Part shown: positions 48,163-57,952 of the stretch, one piece after another
Numbering within the stretch: the stretch's first letter is position 1
How the letters are laid out: every line of letters starts with the position of its first letter
Source of the DNA: CAIOYC01 sp965277345
Lineage (GTDB): Bacteria; Pseudomonadota; Alphaproteobacteria; Caulobacterales; Caulobacteraceae
Direction: 5' to 3'
Assembly (NCBI GenBank): GCA_965277345.1
Contig: CBDICI010000001.1
Location: 1 to 64,000, forward strand
DNA length: 64,000 bases
Position numbers and translations under genes: made by a program
Notes under the pieces: generated by a model
The model's database searches: none
What the model saw: the letters and a program-made list of their open reading frames with translations, nothing else
What the model was told of the DNA's origin: nothing

Positions 48163-48594
48163 GTTTTCGTCCTCGAGGACGCAACGCTATGGGACTTCTC
48201 CATGCTTACCAGCGCCATGCACATGGCCTGGCTCCGGCACATCGGCGGGCGACTCGAGAGCCGCTACCGCTACTCCATCGGCCTCGTCTACAATACCTTC
48301 CCCTGGCCGGAAACGACGCCGGCGCAGCGCAAGGCCATCGAGGCGTTGGCCCAGGCCGTGTTGGACGCACGGGCGGCGCATCCGGACGCGACCCTGGCCG
48401 ACCTATACGATCCCGATCTGATGCCGACGGACCTGCGCCGCGCCCACAAGAAGCTGGACGAGGCTGTGGACCGGCTCTATCGGCGCGCTCCCTTCGCCGG
48501 CGACCGCGACCGCGCCGAGCACCTGTTCGGCCTCTATGAGCGCCTCACCGCCGGCCTGCTGGCCAAGCCGGTAAAGAAACGCGCCCGCCGCTAG
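48163..48594 (+). pseudogene. MmeI-like R-M enzyme, C-terminal piece
   Basis: 143 codons with stop. It begins VFVLEDATLWDFSMLTSAMH and carries the family end: RYRYSIGLVYNTFPWP, then a helical C-terminal domain (AQRKAIEALAQAVLDAR, LADLYDPDLMPTDLRRAH) and a basic tail. An internal ATG could start a short product, but it would have no catalytic part. It converges on fabD. Confidence 0.88.
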
Positions 48595-49550
48595 AGCGAC
48601 TTGGCGAACGCCTCCAGGTCCGCCGGCGTGTTCAGGGCCACGGCTTGCGCGTCGGGGGCGATGCGCTTGGCCATGCCGGTGAGCACCTTGCCGGCGCCGG
48701 CCTCGGCGAAGCGGGTGACGCCGCCCCCTTGCTCGTCGAGGGGGGCCGCCAGCCAGGCGATGCTCTCGCGCCAGCGCACGCGGCCGGTGACCTGCTCGAC
48801 CAGCAGGCGGCGGATCACCTCCGCATCGTGCACCGGGCGGGCGGTGACGTTGGCCACCAGGGGAACCGCGGGCTGCATAAGGGCCGCGCCGGCCAGAGCC
48901 TCCGCCATCTCGTCCGCCGCCGGCTGCATCAGGGGGCAGTGGAAAGGGGCGGAGACGTTGAGCAGGATGGCGCGGGCGCCCAGAGCCTTGGCCGCCTCGA
49001 TGGCCTTGTCCACCGCCGCCTTGTCGCCGGAGATCACCACATTGCCGGCGTTGTTGTCGTTGGCGACGACGCAGACGCCGAGCTTGGCGCCCTCCGCCGC
49101 CGCGGCCTCGGCCAGAGCCACGTCGGCCTTGGGTCCGATCAGCGAGGCCATGGCCCCCGCCCCCACCGGCACGGCGCGCTGCATGGCCTGGCCGCGCCGC
49201 TTCAGCAGGCGGGCGGTCTCGGCCAGCGACAGGGCGCCCGCGGCGGCCAGGGCGCTGTATTCGCCGAGGGAATGCCCGGCGACGAAGGCCGCCTTGTCGA
49301 TCCCCACCCCGAACTCGGCCTTCAAGGTGCGGATCACCGCGAGAGAGACGGCCATCAGCGCCGGCTGGGCGTTTTCGGTGAGGGTGAGCTCGGCCTCCGG
49401 CCCGTTCCGCATCAGGGCGGAGAGCTTTTGGCAGAGCGCCTCGTCCACCTCCTGCAGCACCTCGCGCGCGGCGCCGAAGGCCTCGGTCAACGGCTGGCCC
49501 ATGCCCACCGCCTGGCTGCCCTGGCCGGGGAAGAGAAACGCCAAACTCAT
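48591..49550 (-). CDS. fabD: Malonyl-CoA:ACP transacylase
   Basis: It loads malonyl groups onto ACP for fatty-acid synthesis. The 319-residue protein begins SLAFLFPGQGSQAVGMG and has the active-site Ser in VAGHSLGEYSALAAAG (about residues 90-105), the Arg in LLKRRGQAMQ and the His in NVSAPFHCPLMQPA (about 200). The stop codon shares the bases CTAG with that of the convergent MmeI-like gene. In relatives fabG follows directly; here the accessory gene intervenes. Confidence 0.97.
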   Translation of the reverse strand: MSLAFLFPGQGSQAVGMGQPLTEAFGAAREVLQEVDEALCQKLSALMRNGPEAELTLTENAQPALMAVSLAVIRTLKAEFGVGIDKAAFVAGHSLGEYSALAAAGALSLAETARLLKRRGQAMQRAVPVGAGAMASLIGPKADVALAEAAAAEGAKLGVCVVANDNNAGNVVISGDKAAVDKAIEAAKALGARAILLNVSAPFHCPLMQPAADEMAEALAGAALMQPAVPLVANVTARPVHDAEVIRRLLVEQVTGRVRWRESIAWLAAPLDEQGGGVTRFAEAGAGKVLTGMAKRIAPDAQAVALNTPADLEAFAKSL

Positions 49551-49720
49551 GCCCTGGATGTCCTGCCGTTTAGGGATGGCGGAGGGTTAGCCCCTGGCGC
49601 CGATGCGGGCAAGCGCACGGGGCCGTGGTGCAACGTCCTCGCTTTCGGGCCCGCAACCATCGGGCTTTGCATCGGCCGGCGCCGCGCCCATCTTAGGCGC
49701 TACAACAATCGGACCCCGCC

Positions 49721-50206
49721 ATGAACGCCCCCGCCCCCGCCCGCTCCGCCACCGGCTTCGATCTCACCCCGCCCTCGCCGGACGAGCGCAAGTGGCTGGA
49801 GGCGACGCTCACCCGCGAGGAGGCGGAGGTGTTGCTGCACCACGGCACCGAGGCGCCGTTCTGCGGCGGCCTGCTCGACCAGAAGGACGACGGCGTCTAT
49901 GGCTGTCGGCTCTGCGCCCTGCCCCTGTTCCAGCATCGGACCAAGTTCGAGAGCGGCACCGGCTGGCCCTCCTTCTTCGCCCCCTATGACGAGGCGCACG
50001 TGCGGGCGGTGAAGGACGCGAGCCACGGCATGGTGCGCATCGAGACGCGGTGCGCGCGCTGCGACAGCCACCAGGGCCACGTCTTCCCCGACGGCCCGGC
50101 GCCGACGCGGCTGCGCTACTGCATCAACTCGGCGTCGCTGGAGTTCGTCCCCACCGGCGCCCCGCTGCGCGACCCCCTGCACCGCGGCGACCGGCTGCCC
50201 GGCTAG
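49721..50206 (+). CDS. msrB: Peptide-methionine (R)-S-oxide reductase
   Basis: It reduces methionine-R-sulfoxide in oxidised proteins. The 161-residue protein has two zinc-site CxxC pairs (GCRLCALP and RCARCDSHQGHVF), the block FESGTGWPSFFAP and the catalytic Cys in RLRYCINSASLEF. No signal peptide is visible, so it is cytoplasmic. It is a single gene between divergent fabD and uvrB. Confidence 0.96.
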   Translation: MNAPAPARSATGFDLTPPSPDERKWLEATLTREEAEVLLHHGTEAPFCGGLLDQKDDGVYGCRLCALPLFQHRTKFESGTGWPSFFAPYDEAHVRAVKDASHGMVRIETRCARCDSHQGHVFPDGPAPTRLRYCINSASLEFVPTGAPLRDPLHRGDRLPG

Positions 50207-50361
50207 GGTCCAATCACACACGGAGTATGCCGCGGCCCAGGTGAGAACCGCCGGGTTTCGGGATCGGACCGGACCATCCTGGGATACGGCCGATCTTCGT
50301 CGGGGCGTGAGCGAGGGGTAAAGCAGCCCCTAGTCACACGAACGCGGACGACCTACCTTCC

Positions 50362-50376
50362 GTTCATGGCCCGTTC
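50362..50376 (+). promoter_or_regulatory. Candidate LexA (SOS) operator at the uvrB start
   Basis: GTTC-ATGGCCC-GTTC matches the alphaproteobacterial LexA box GTTC-N7-GTTC exactly and covers the first ATG of uvrB. An eight-base pattern like this is expected by chance about once per strand in 64 kb. Its position at a DNA-repair gene makes it plausible, but it is unproven. Confidence 0.5.
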
Positions 50377-52660
50377 TTCCGGCAAAGCGCCCCCCGCCGA
50401 CCTTTCCGCGACGCTCGACCTGGCCGGCGGGCCGCCGGGCGTGGCGGAGGTCTCGCACGCCTTCGTCATGGACGTGGCGCCTTCGGTGGCGGTGGCCTGG
50501 GCGCCGCATCGGCCCGCGCGGCCGGCCAAGGCCGAGGGCGGGCGGAAGTTCAAGCTGGCGGCGCCCTATGAGCCCGCCGGCGACCAGCCCACCGCCATCG
50601 CCGAATTGGTGGAGGGGATCAAGGCGCGCGAAGGCGATCAGGTGCTGCTGGGCGTCACCGGCTCCGGCAAGACCTTCACCATGGCCAAGATCATCGAGCA
50701 AACGCAACGGCCGGCCCTGATACTGGCGCCCAACAAGACGCTGGCGGCGCAGCTTTATGGGGAGTTCAGGCAATTCTTTCCCGATAACAGTGTCGAATAC
50801 TTTGTTTCGTACTATGACTATTACCAACCCGAAGCGTACGTGCCGCGGACGGATACCTATATCGAGAAGGACAGCTCGCTGAACGAGCAGATCGACCGGA
50901 TGCGCCATTCGGCCACCCGCGCCATCCTGGAGCGGGACGACGTGATCATCGTCGCCAGCGTCTCGTGCATCTACGGCATCGGCTCGGTGGAGACCTACAC
51001 CGCCATGACCTTTAGCCTGGAGGTGGGCGAGGCGGTGGACGAGCGGCGCCTGATGGCCGACCTCGTGGCCCTGCAGTACAAGCGCAACGACCAGTCGTTC
51101 ACACGGGGAACCTTCCGCCGCCGCGGCGACGTGATCGAGGTCTTCCCCGCCCACTATGACGACCGCGCCTGGCGCCTCTCCCTGTTCGGCGACGAGATCG
51201 AGTCCATCACCGAGTTCGACCCCCTCACCGGCAAGAAGACCGCCGACCTGCCGAGCGTGAAGTTCTACGCCAACTCCCACTACGTCACCCCCCGCCCCAC
51301 GCTGAAACAGGCCATCGACCACATCCGCCAGGAGATGACCGAGCGCGTCGCCTGGTTCACCGCCACCGGCAAGCTCCTCGAAGCCCAGCGGCTGGAGCAG
51401 CGCACCCGCTTCGACCTGGAGATGATGGAGGCCACCGGCGCCTGCGCCGGCATCGAGAACTACAGCCGCTATCTCACCGGCCGCCGCCCGGGCGAGCCCC
51501 CGCCCACCCTGTTCGAATACGTGCCGGAGAACGCCCTCCTGTTCACCGACGAGAGCCACCAGACCGTTCCCCAGATCGGCGCCATGTACAAGGGCGACTT
51601 CCGCCGCAAGTCCACCCTGGCCGAGTACGGCTTCCGCCTGCCCTCCTGCATGGACAACCGCCCGCTCAAGTTCGAGGAGTGGGACGCCATGCGCCCCCAG
51701 ACCGTGCACGTCTCCGCCACCCCCGGCCCCTGGGAACTGGAGCGCACCGGCGGCGTCTTCGCCGAGCAGGTGATCCGCCCCACCGGCCTGATCGATCCGC
51801 CGGTGGAGGTTCGCCCCGTCTCCGCCCACGGCCACAGCCAGGTGGACGACGTGATCGCCGAGGTGAAGGAGACGGCGCTGAAAGGCTACCGCTCCCTCAT
51901 CACCGTGCTCACCAAGAAGATGGCCGAAGACCTCACCGAATACATGCACGAACAGGGCGTCAGAGTGCGCTACATGCACTCGGACGTCGACACCGTGGAG
52001 CGGATCGAGATCATCCGCGACCTCCGCCTCGGCGTCTTCGACGTGCTGGTCGGTATCAACCTGCTGCGCGAGGGGCTGGATATCCCCGAATGCGCCTTCG
52101 TCGGCATCCTGGATGCGGACAAGGAGGGGTTCCTGCGCTCCGAAACCTCCCTGGTCCAGACCATCGGTAGAGCCGCCCGCAACATCGACGGCAAGGTGGT
52201 GCTCTATGCCGACCGCATCACCGGCTCCATGGAGCGCGCCATGGGTGAAACCCAGCGCCGGCGCGAGAAGCAGCACGCGTTCAACCTCGCAAACGGCATC
52301 ACGCCGGAGAGCATCAAGCGCGACATCCAGAACATCCTCGACAGCCCGTATGAGAAGGGCGACGGCCGCGCCAATATCGACGCCGGCGTGGCCGAAAACG
52401 CCAAACCCTTCCTCGGCTCCAACTTCCAGACCACCCTTCGAGACCTGGAAGCCAAGATGCGCGAAGCCGCCGCCAACCTGGAGTTCGAAACCGCCGCGCG
52501 CCTGCGCGACGAAGTCAAACGCCTGAAAATGCTGGATTTAGAGTTCGCCAACGACCTGATGACCGCCCCGGGCGAGGCGGTGGACAAGGAAGTGCCGAAA
52601 CGCGAGCGCAAGGCGGCGAGGGCGGAGGCGCAGCAGCGGTTCAGGAAGGGGCGGCTGTAG
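50366..52660 (+). CDS. uvrB: Excinuclease ABC subunit B
   Basis: The damage-verifying helicase-like subunit of nucleotide excision repair. The 764-residue protein has an N-terminal extension of about 65 residues, FKLAAPYEPAGDQPTAI, Walker A GVTGSGKTFTMA, the beta-hairpin YYDYYQPEAYVPRTDTYIEK, helicase motifs V and VI (LREGLDIPE, TIGRAARN) and a C-terminal UVR domain (AAANLEFETAARLRDEVKRL). A LexA-like box covers the ATG, so the true start may be ATG 50468. Its last 363 codons are duplicated at 55024-56111, about 2.4 kb downstream. Confidence 0.97.
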   Translation: MARSSGKAPPADLSATLDLAGGPPGVAEVSHAFVMDVAPSVAVAWAPHRPARPAKAEGGRKFKLAAPYEPAGDQPTAIAELVEGIKAREGDQVLLGVTGSGKTFTMAKIIEQTQRPALILAPNKTLAAQLYGEFRQFFPDNSVEYFVSYYDYYQPEAYVPRTDTYIEKDSSLNEQIDRMRHSATRAILERDDVIIVASVSCIYGIGSVETYTAMTFSLEVGEAVDERRLMADLVALQYKRNDQSFTRGTFRRRGDVIEVFPAHYDDRAWRLSLFGDEIESITEFDPLTGKKTADLPSVKFYANSHYVTPRPTLKQAIDHIRQEMTERVAWFTATGKLLEAQRLEQRTRFDLEMMEATGACAGIENYSRYLTGRRPGEPPPTLFEYVPENALLFTDESHQTVPQIGAMYKGDFRRKSTLAEYGFRLPSCMDNRPLKFEEWDAMRPQTVHVSATPGPWELERTGGVFAEQVIRPTGLIDPPVEVRPVSAHGHSQVDDVIAEVKETALKGYRSLITVLTKKMAEDLTEYMHEQGVRVRYMHSDVDTVERIEIIRDLRLGVFDVLVGINLLREGLDIPECAFVGILDADKEGFLRSETSLVQTIGRAARNIDGKVVLYADRITGSMERAMGETQRRREKQHAFNLANGITPESIKRDIQNILDSPYEKGDGRANIDAGVAENAKPFLGSNFQTTLRDLEAKMREAAANLEFETAARLRDEVKRLKMLDLEFANDLMTAPGEAVDKEVPKRERKAARAEAQQRFRKGRL

Positions 52661-52665
52661 GCGCT
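52656..52665 (+). repeat. 10-base direct repeat, left copy
   Basis: TGTAGGCGCT spans the stop codon of the intact uvrB. The same ten bases occur at 55014-55023, spanning the methylase stop and lying directly before the truncated uvrB copy. It marks the edges of the inserted R-M cassette. Confidence 0.7.
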
Positions 52666-52766
52666 CCAGCTTCTTTGTTTGCCGCAGTAAAACGGCGCGG
52701 GCTCTCTCAACGCTTTGGGCAAATTCATCGCGGTCCCAAGTTGCGCAATTCATCCCGTTCTGGAAT

Positions 52767-52781
52767 GTTCTTTTTTTGTTC
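52767..52781 (+). promoter_or_regulatory. Candidate LexA (SOS) operator before the first R-M module
   Basis: GTTC-TTTTTTT-GTTC is an exact GTTC-N7-GTTC match in a T-rich patch 78 bases upstream of the chosen ATG of the restriction gene. On the other strand it also lies just before a 33-codon reading frame that runs into the end of uvrB. Either could be controlled by it. Confidence 0.45.
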
Positions 52782-52859
52782 CTGTAGTGAGGCGGCGGAT
52801 GCAAGCCATCGTCCGGTATGCCCTTGTCACTGCCAAGGCGAATCGGGGCAACTGCCGTG

Positions 52860-53531
52860 ATGGGCGAGGAGGCGATCATCAAGCCGACGTTAGAGATTGC
52901 GACGCTGCAAGCCCACGCCGCCACGTTCGCGCGGCTGGAGAGCGAGGTACGGGAGCCATCACTCTATGGTGTGACCGACGGCAAGCGGATCGGCACTTAC
53001 CTTGAGCATAAGTTCGTCGCCTACTTATCGGCCCTATCTCAGTTCCAGTTAGGGAATTCAGCCAGTGGCATCGACTTGCCCAGCCTGAATGTAGACCTGA
53101 AAACGACCAGCATCCGCCAGCCGCAATCCTCCTCTCCCTTCAAGACCGCCAGCCAGAAGATTTTTGGCCTCGGCTATCACCTCTTGGTCTTTGTCTATGA
53201 CAAGACGGACGACCTTGCCTTCCAGACTGGCCGGCTAAACGTGCTTCACACCATCTTCGTGGATGCGTCCCGCACGGGTGATTATCAGATGACGCGAGGG
53301 CTGAGACAGATCGTTCAAAATGACGGAAACGTCGAGGATCTGGTCGCCTTCATGTTGGAGCGTCATCTTCCCGTTGATGAGATTCAGGCCGCTGCAATCG
53401 CCGAGGAAATCCTAGAGCGGACACCGGAGCAGGGCTATTTGACCATATCGAACGCTCTGCAGTGGCGGTTACAATATCAGCGCGTGATTGGGCAGGCCGG
53501 AGAAGTCGACGGTCTGGTAAAGATCACGTGA
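52860..53531 (+). CDS. Putative type II restriction endonuclease
   Basis: A 223-residue protein. The segment GIDLPSLNVDLKTTSIRQPQ has the look of a PD-(D/E)XK site (Asp ... Asp-x-Lys), as in many type II restriction enzymes, and the block QKIFGLGYHLLVFVYDKTDD follows. Its stop overlaps the start of an adenine methylase (GTGA), the usual R-M coupling. I cannot name its recognition site. ATG 52818 is an alternative start. The base composition is lower in GC than the flanking core genes, consistent with transfer. Confidence 0.78.
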   Translation: MGEEAIIKPTLEIATLQAHAATFARLESEVREPSLYGVTDGKRIGTYLEHKFVAYLSALSQFQLGNSASGIDLPSLNVDLKTTSIRQPQSSSPFKTASQKIFGLGYHLLVFVYDKTDDLAFQTGRLNVLHTIFVDASRTGDYQMTRGLRQIVQNDGNVEDLVAFMLERHLPVDEIQAAAIAEEILERTPEQGYLTISNALQWRLQYQRVIGQAGEVDGLVKIT

Positions 53532-55018
53532 ACGCGGTCGCCAAGCGACGCGAGTTCGGCGACTTCCAGACCCCCCCGGCCCTGGCGGAGGCGGTCTGTG
53601 AGCGGGTTTTGGCCTTGGGTGTGAGACCACGGATCGTGGTCGAGTCCACCTGCGGGATCGGCGCTTTTGCCCATGCCGCGGCGCGAGTGTTCGGCCACGA
53701 GGCCACGATCCTCGCGGCGGACGTCAATACCGCCTACGTGGAGCAAGCGCGACTGCGCGCAGGAGGTGATTCTGACGTCCAGCAATTTTTTGCCGCTGAC
53801 GTCTTCGCATACGACTGGACGCAGCGGTTAGCCGGCGGGGACGGCCCAATCCTGATCGTCGGCAATCCACCCTGGGTGACGACTTCGACCCTGGCGGTGC
53901 TTGGTGGGGCCAACGCGCCGCAGCGGAGTTCGGCCTACGGCGTAAGCGGATTCGACGCCATGACCGGGAAGAGCAATTTCGACGTATCCGAATGGATCAT
54001 CCTGGAGTCGTTGCGCTGGATCGGACGGCGGCCCGGCGTGGTGGCCGTGCTGTGCAAAACCTCCGTGGCGAGGAAGGTTTTGCGCCGTCTCTGGTCGCAA
54101 GGGGTGCCGACCTCGCTGTGCGAGATGCGCAAGATCGACGCCAAGCGTCATTTCGACGTCGCCGTGTCCGCGTGCCTGCTGATCGTCGGCGTGAACCTCG
54201 GCGCGGCGCGGACATTCTGCCTGATCTATGACGATATGGACTCGCGGACAATTTCGGGCACGATCGGGCTCTTCGCGGGAAGTCGTTTGGTCTCCGATGC
54301 GTTGACGGCCGATCGGCTTAGCGAGTTGTTCAATCCGCGCGGCGGCAGCCTGTGGCGGTCGGGGCTAAAGCACGATTGCTCATCGGTGATGGAGTTCACG
54401 CGTCGGGGCGATTGTCTGTTCAGGGCGACGGGCGAGCAGGTCGATATCGAGGACACCTACGTATACCCTCTCTACAAAACGTCGGACCTGACTAAGGATT
54501 TCGGGGACGGTTCGGGCCGGGGCGTACTCGTCACCCAGCGCACGATCGGCGCCGATACGTCGGAGATCGCGAAGATCGCGCCGCGGACGTGGTCTTACCT
54601 GCAAAGGAACGCGAACCTGCTCGCGGCCCGCACGAGCAGCATCTATCGAAACAAGCCGCCGTTCAGCATCTTCGGGATTGGAGAATATTCATTTGCGAGT
54701 TGGAAGGTCGCGATCTCGGGCTTATCAAAGCGCTCGGTCTTTGCGCCTCTTTCACCGCGTGACGGGAAGCCTACTATGGCAGACGACACGATATATTTTC
54801 TGCCGTGCAAGTCTCGTGGTGAAGCTGAACTGCTTACTGGACTTCTCAACTCAGATGAAGCTCAAGACTACCTGAACGCTCATTCGTTCGCCGATGAAAT
54901 GAGACCCTTCACCGCAGATTTGTTGAGAACGCTTGATATCAGAGCGCTCGCGAAGCAGCGAGGTCGTGAAAGCGAACTGAAGCGGGTCTGGGGCGATCCT
55001 GATGGCTCTATTTTGTAG
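53528..55018 (+). CDS. N6-adenine DNA methyltransferase, TaqI type
   Basis: A 496-residue methylase, the presumed protective partner of the preceding nuclease. It starts at GTG 53528, overlapping the nuclease stop. The N-terminus has FGDFQTPPALAEAV, SAM motif I ESTCGIGAFAHAA (about residues 38-50), motif IV LIVGNPPWVTTS (about 108-118) and the adenine-pocket region KSNFDVSEWIILESLRW. The C-terminal half is a target-recognition region ending in a Trp/Asp-rich tail. The order of motifs is the gamma class. Confidence 0.9.
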   Translation: MNAVAKRREFGDFQTPPALAEAVCERVLALGVRPRIVVESTCGIGAFAHAAARVFGHEATILAADVNTAYVEQARLRAGGDSDVQQFFAADVFAYDWTQRLAGGDGPILIVGNPPWVTTSTLAVLGGANAPQRSSAYGVSGFDAMTGKSNFDVSEWIILESLRWIGRRPGVVAVLCKTSVARKVLRRLWSQGVPTSLCEMRKIDAKRHFDVAVSACLLIVGVNLGAARTFCLIYDDMDSRTISGTIGLFAGSRLVSDALTADRLSELFNPRGGSLWRSGLKHDCSSVMEFTRRGDCLFRATGEQVDIEDTYVYPLYKTSDLTKDFGDGSGRGVLVTQRTIGADTSEIAKIAPRTWSYLQRNANLLAARTSSIYRNKPPFSIFGIGEYSFASWKVAISGLSKRSVFAPLSPRDGKPTMADDTIYFLPCKSRGEAELLTGLLNSDEAQDYLNAHSFADEMRPFTADLLRTLDIRALAKQRGRESELKRVWGDPDGSIL

Positions 55019-55023
55019 GCGCT
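55014..55023 (+). repeat. 10-base direct repeat, right copy
   Basis: TGTAGGCGCT covers the TAG of the methylase and stops exactly where similarity to uvrB begins at 55024. It matches 52656-52665. Confidence 0.7.
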
Positions 55024-56091
<1,068 letters not shown>

Positions 56092-56111
<20 letters not shown>

Positions 56112-57696
56112 GGAGATGGTCTGGCAGAAGTTGCTCTTGTTTATTTGTTGCGTTAGAGTCTTCGTCGGAGATCTGCTCTAGCGCGCCGATGAGCGAAATT
56201 AGGGCTATATTCTCCAAATCTATATATGATGGAGCAACAATTTCGACCATAGGCCGAGGCTCATCTGCGTACCATGTAATCGCAGAGCCTGATGAATTTT
56301 TCCGTTTTCCCTTTTGGAATATATCTCTATATCGTTGAGGCGAAATGCCTAGGAATGGCAAGAACGATACGCGATCGCTCGATTCAACTTCTATAGATAT
56401 TTCATTTTCGTGTAATTCCCCAGCTTTACTCTTGGGATAAGGTTCGATGTAGTATACTCTGGATATTCCAGACGCCAAAATATGTTTTGTGCAGTTGTGG
56501 CAGGGAAATGTGGTACAGTAGAGAATTGCACCTTTTACGCTTCGCCCAAGTCTGGCCGCATCACATATTGCGCACATTTCCGCATGAACAATACGTCCAT
56601 ATTCTGTAAGGTCTAAGATGGCAGCCCCAACAAGCGCTCCATCCTTCTTGTCAGGCGTTTTTGATTTGGCAGTAAGATTTTTGATTAAGCTTGCAATCGA
56701 TCCAAACTTTTGTGCCTTTTCTGACAGGTAATCATTATCTTTTAATCGATCAAGCAGGCCTCTAAGTATTTCCTTTTTCAATATTTCGTTTGGGTCGCTA
56801 CCTAGTCGCACATCTCTGTTGTCCGGCTGTTCCAGGTCCCAATAGGTACCTCCAAAAGCCTTTGGAGCTTCATTACACCCCTGAGTTACGACCTCTCCTT
56901 CTCTCGAAAAGATCGCTGCTCCTACCTGTCTGGATAAATCTGTAGATCGAAGCGCCGCTGACTTGGCGGCATACATGCCATACTCCACTTTGGATGGCGC
57001 TATATCCGTTTTCCCGAAGAAAGCTTCTATGAAGCGGGTAAGTTTTAAATCTAATTCTTGCTTCTTTAGACCATCGATAAATACGTCTGCTAATTGAAAC
57101 GTGGCTCTAAGGTGCTGGCCATATACACTAATTTCATCCGCATCGCGTTCGATCAGTTCCCGGGCATAAGAGGATATTTTAAAAGGCTGCACACGAGTTG
57201 ATAGACTTTTCTTTAGTCTATCTTCTATAATTCTTTTGCGATCGAAAGCGGACGCATAGGCGGATATCAAAATAAATTGCCTCCCGTACACTTTTCTGAG
57301 TAACGCCACTTCATCGGGCCTTTTGAGCTGCCGAAGGACAAACGCATGCGAGGCTGCCGGCTTCCCTTCGCTTGATGTGATGGCCTCCCGTGACTTCCTA
57401 ATTGCGCGAATGCCAATCCGGGCGAGTGCTGCGGGGTCAGAGCGCAGCGCGCAGAGGTTGTTGGCATACTCTATTTTACTTGTGACTTCATGATAGAAGT
57501 CTATTTTTTCAATTCTAGACTCGCCTTCCCCAAACAACAGCATCTCTGACGTTAATTTTATTTGAGTAGATTTATAAGAGACTGAGCCTAATATTTCGGT
57601 TAAGGATTTGGTAATTTGTTCAGTGTCGATCCCAATCGGACCCGCAATCCCGAAAACTAGCTCGGGGTATTTGATTATGTCGAGGTCGTTGCTCAT
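56092..57696 (-). CDS. avcD: Anti-phage dCTP deaminase (AvcD type)
   Basis: A 534-residue two-domain protein. The N-terminal part (LVFGIAGPIGIDTEQITKSL, about residues 13-30) looks like a degenerate P-loop kinase domain. The C-terminal half is a zinc deaminase: HAEMCAICDAARLG (about 377-390) gives the metal His and catalytic Glu, and TTFPCHNCTKH (about 402-412) the two Cys ligands. Known AvcD proteins deplete dCTP during phage infection and are held inactive by an adjacent RNA. The gene is AT-rich with codon use unlike the core. Its last six codons are encoded within the end of the uvrB fragment. Confidence 0.85.
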
Positions 57697-57787
57697 AAAT
57701 GCTTTGGATAATTTTCCAATTTTTGTAGCGGTCGAATTATCACTGAGTTACGTTTAGTGACAAAGCGACTCATGGAGGATGGTAGCC

Positions 57788-57952
57788 ATGTCTGATGAAG
57801 ACCGTGAAGCGGAAATTCGAGCGATTAAGGAAGCTGCAGCTTTGATGCTCTCTCGGATGAATGCTCAGATTATAGTGGATCCAAAAAAGGAGAAAGCGTT
57901 CGGAACCGGAACGCCGGTGGTTCAGCCAAACCAACAGCTTCAATCGGCTTGA
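57788..57952 (+). CDS. Small 54-residue protein divergent from avcD
   Basis: ATG 57788 with GGAGGA 8 bases upstream, stop TGA at 57950-57952. The product starts SDEDREAEIRAIKEAAALML, predicted helical and acidic, and ends in a Gln-rich tail. I do not recognise it. It is AT-rich like avcD and starts 92 bases from the avcD start in the opposite direction, so it may have arrived with it. It could be a partner, or the region could instead encode an antisense regulatory RNA for avcD. Both are guesses. Confidence 0.5.
   Translation: MSDEDREAEIRAIKEAAALMLSRMNAQIIVDPKKEKAFGTGTPVVQPNQQLQSA

Larger units (their letters stand above)
43977..48594 (+). pseudogene. MmeI-like type IIL restriction-modification gene, interrupted twice by an IS
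   Basis: This is a single-chain enzyme that both methylates adenine and cuts at a distance. Three exact pieces remain (43977-44531, 45377-47317 and 48163-48594). Removing each IS with one copy of its TA target joins them in frame: 185 + 647 + 143 codons, 975 residues, the size of intact family members. The first join restores the family block RYLVRLLFCLFADDTGIF. No other stop or shift is seen, so inactivation is recent. The gene's TAG overlaps the fabD stop as CTAG. It lies between fabD and fabG, splitting a core operon. Confidence 0.92.
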
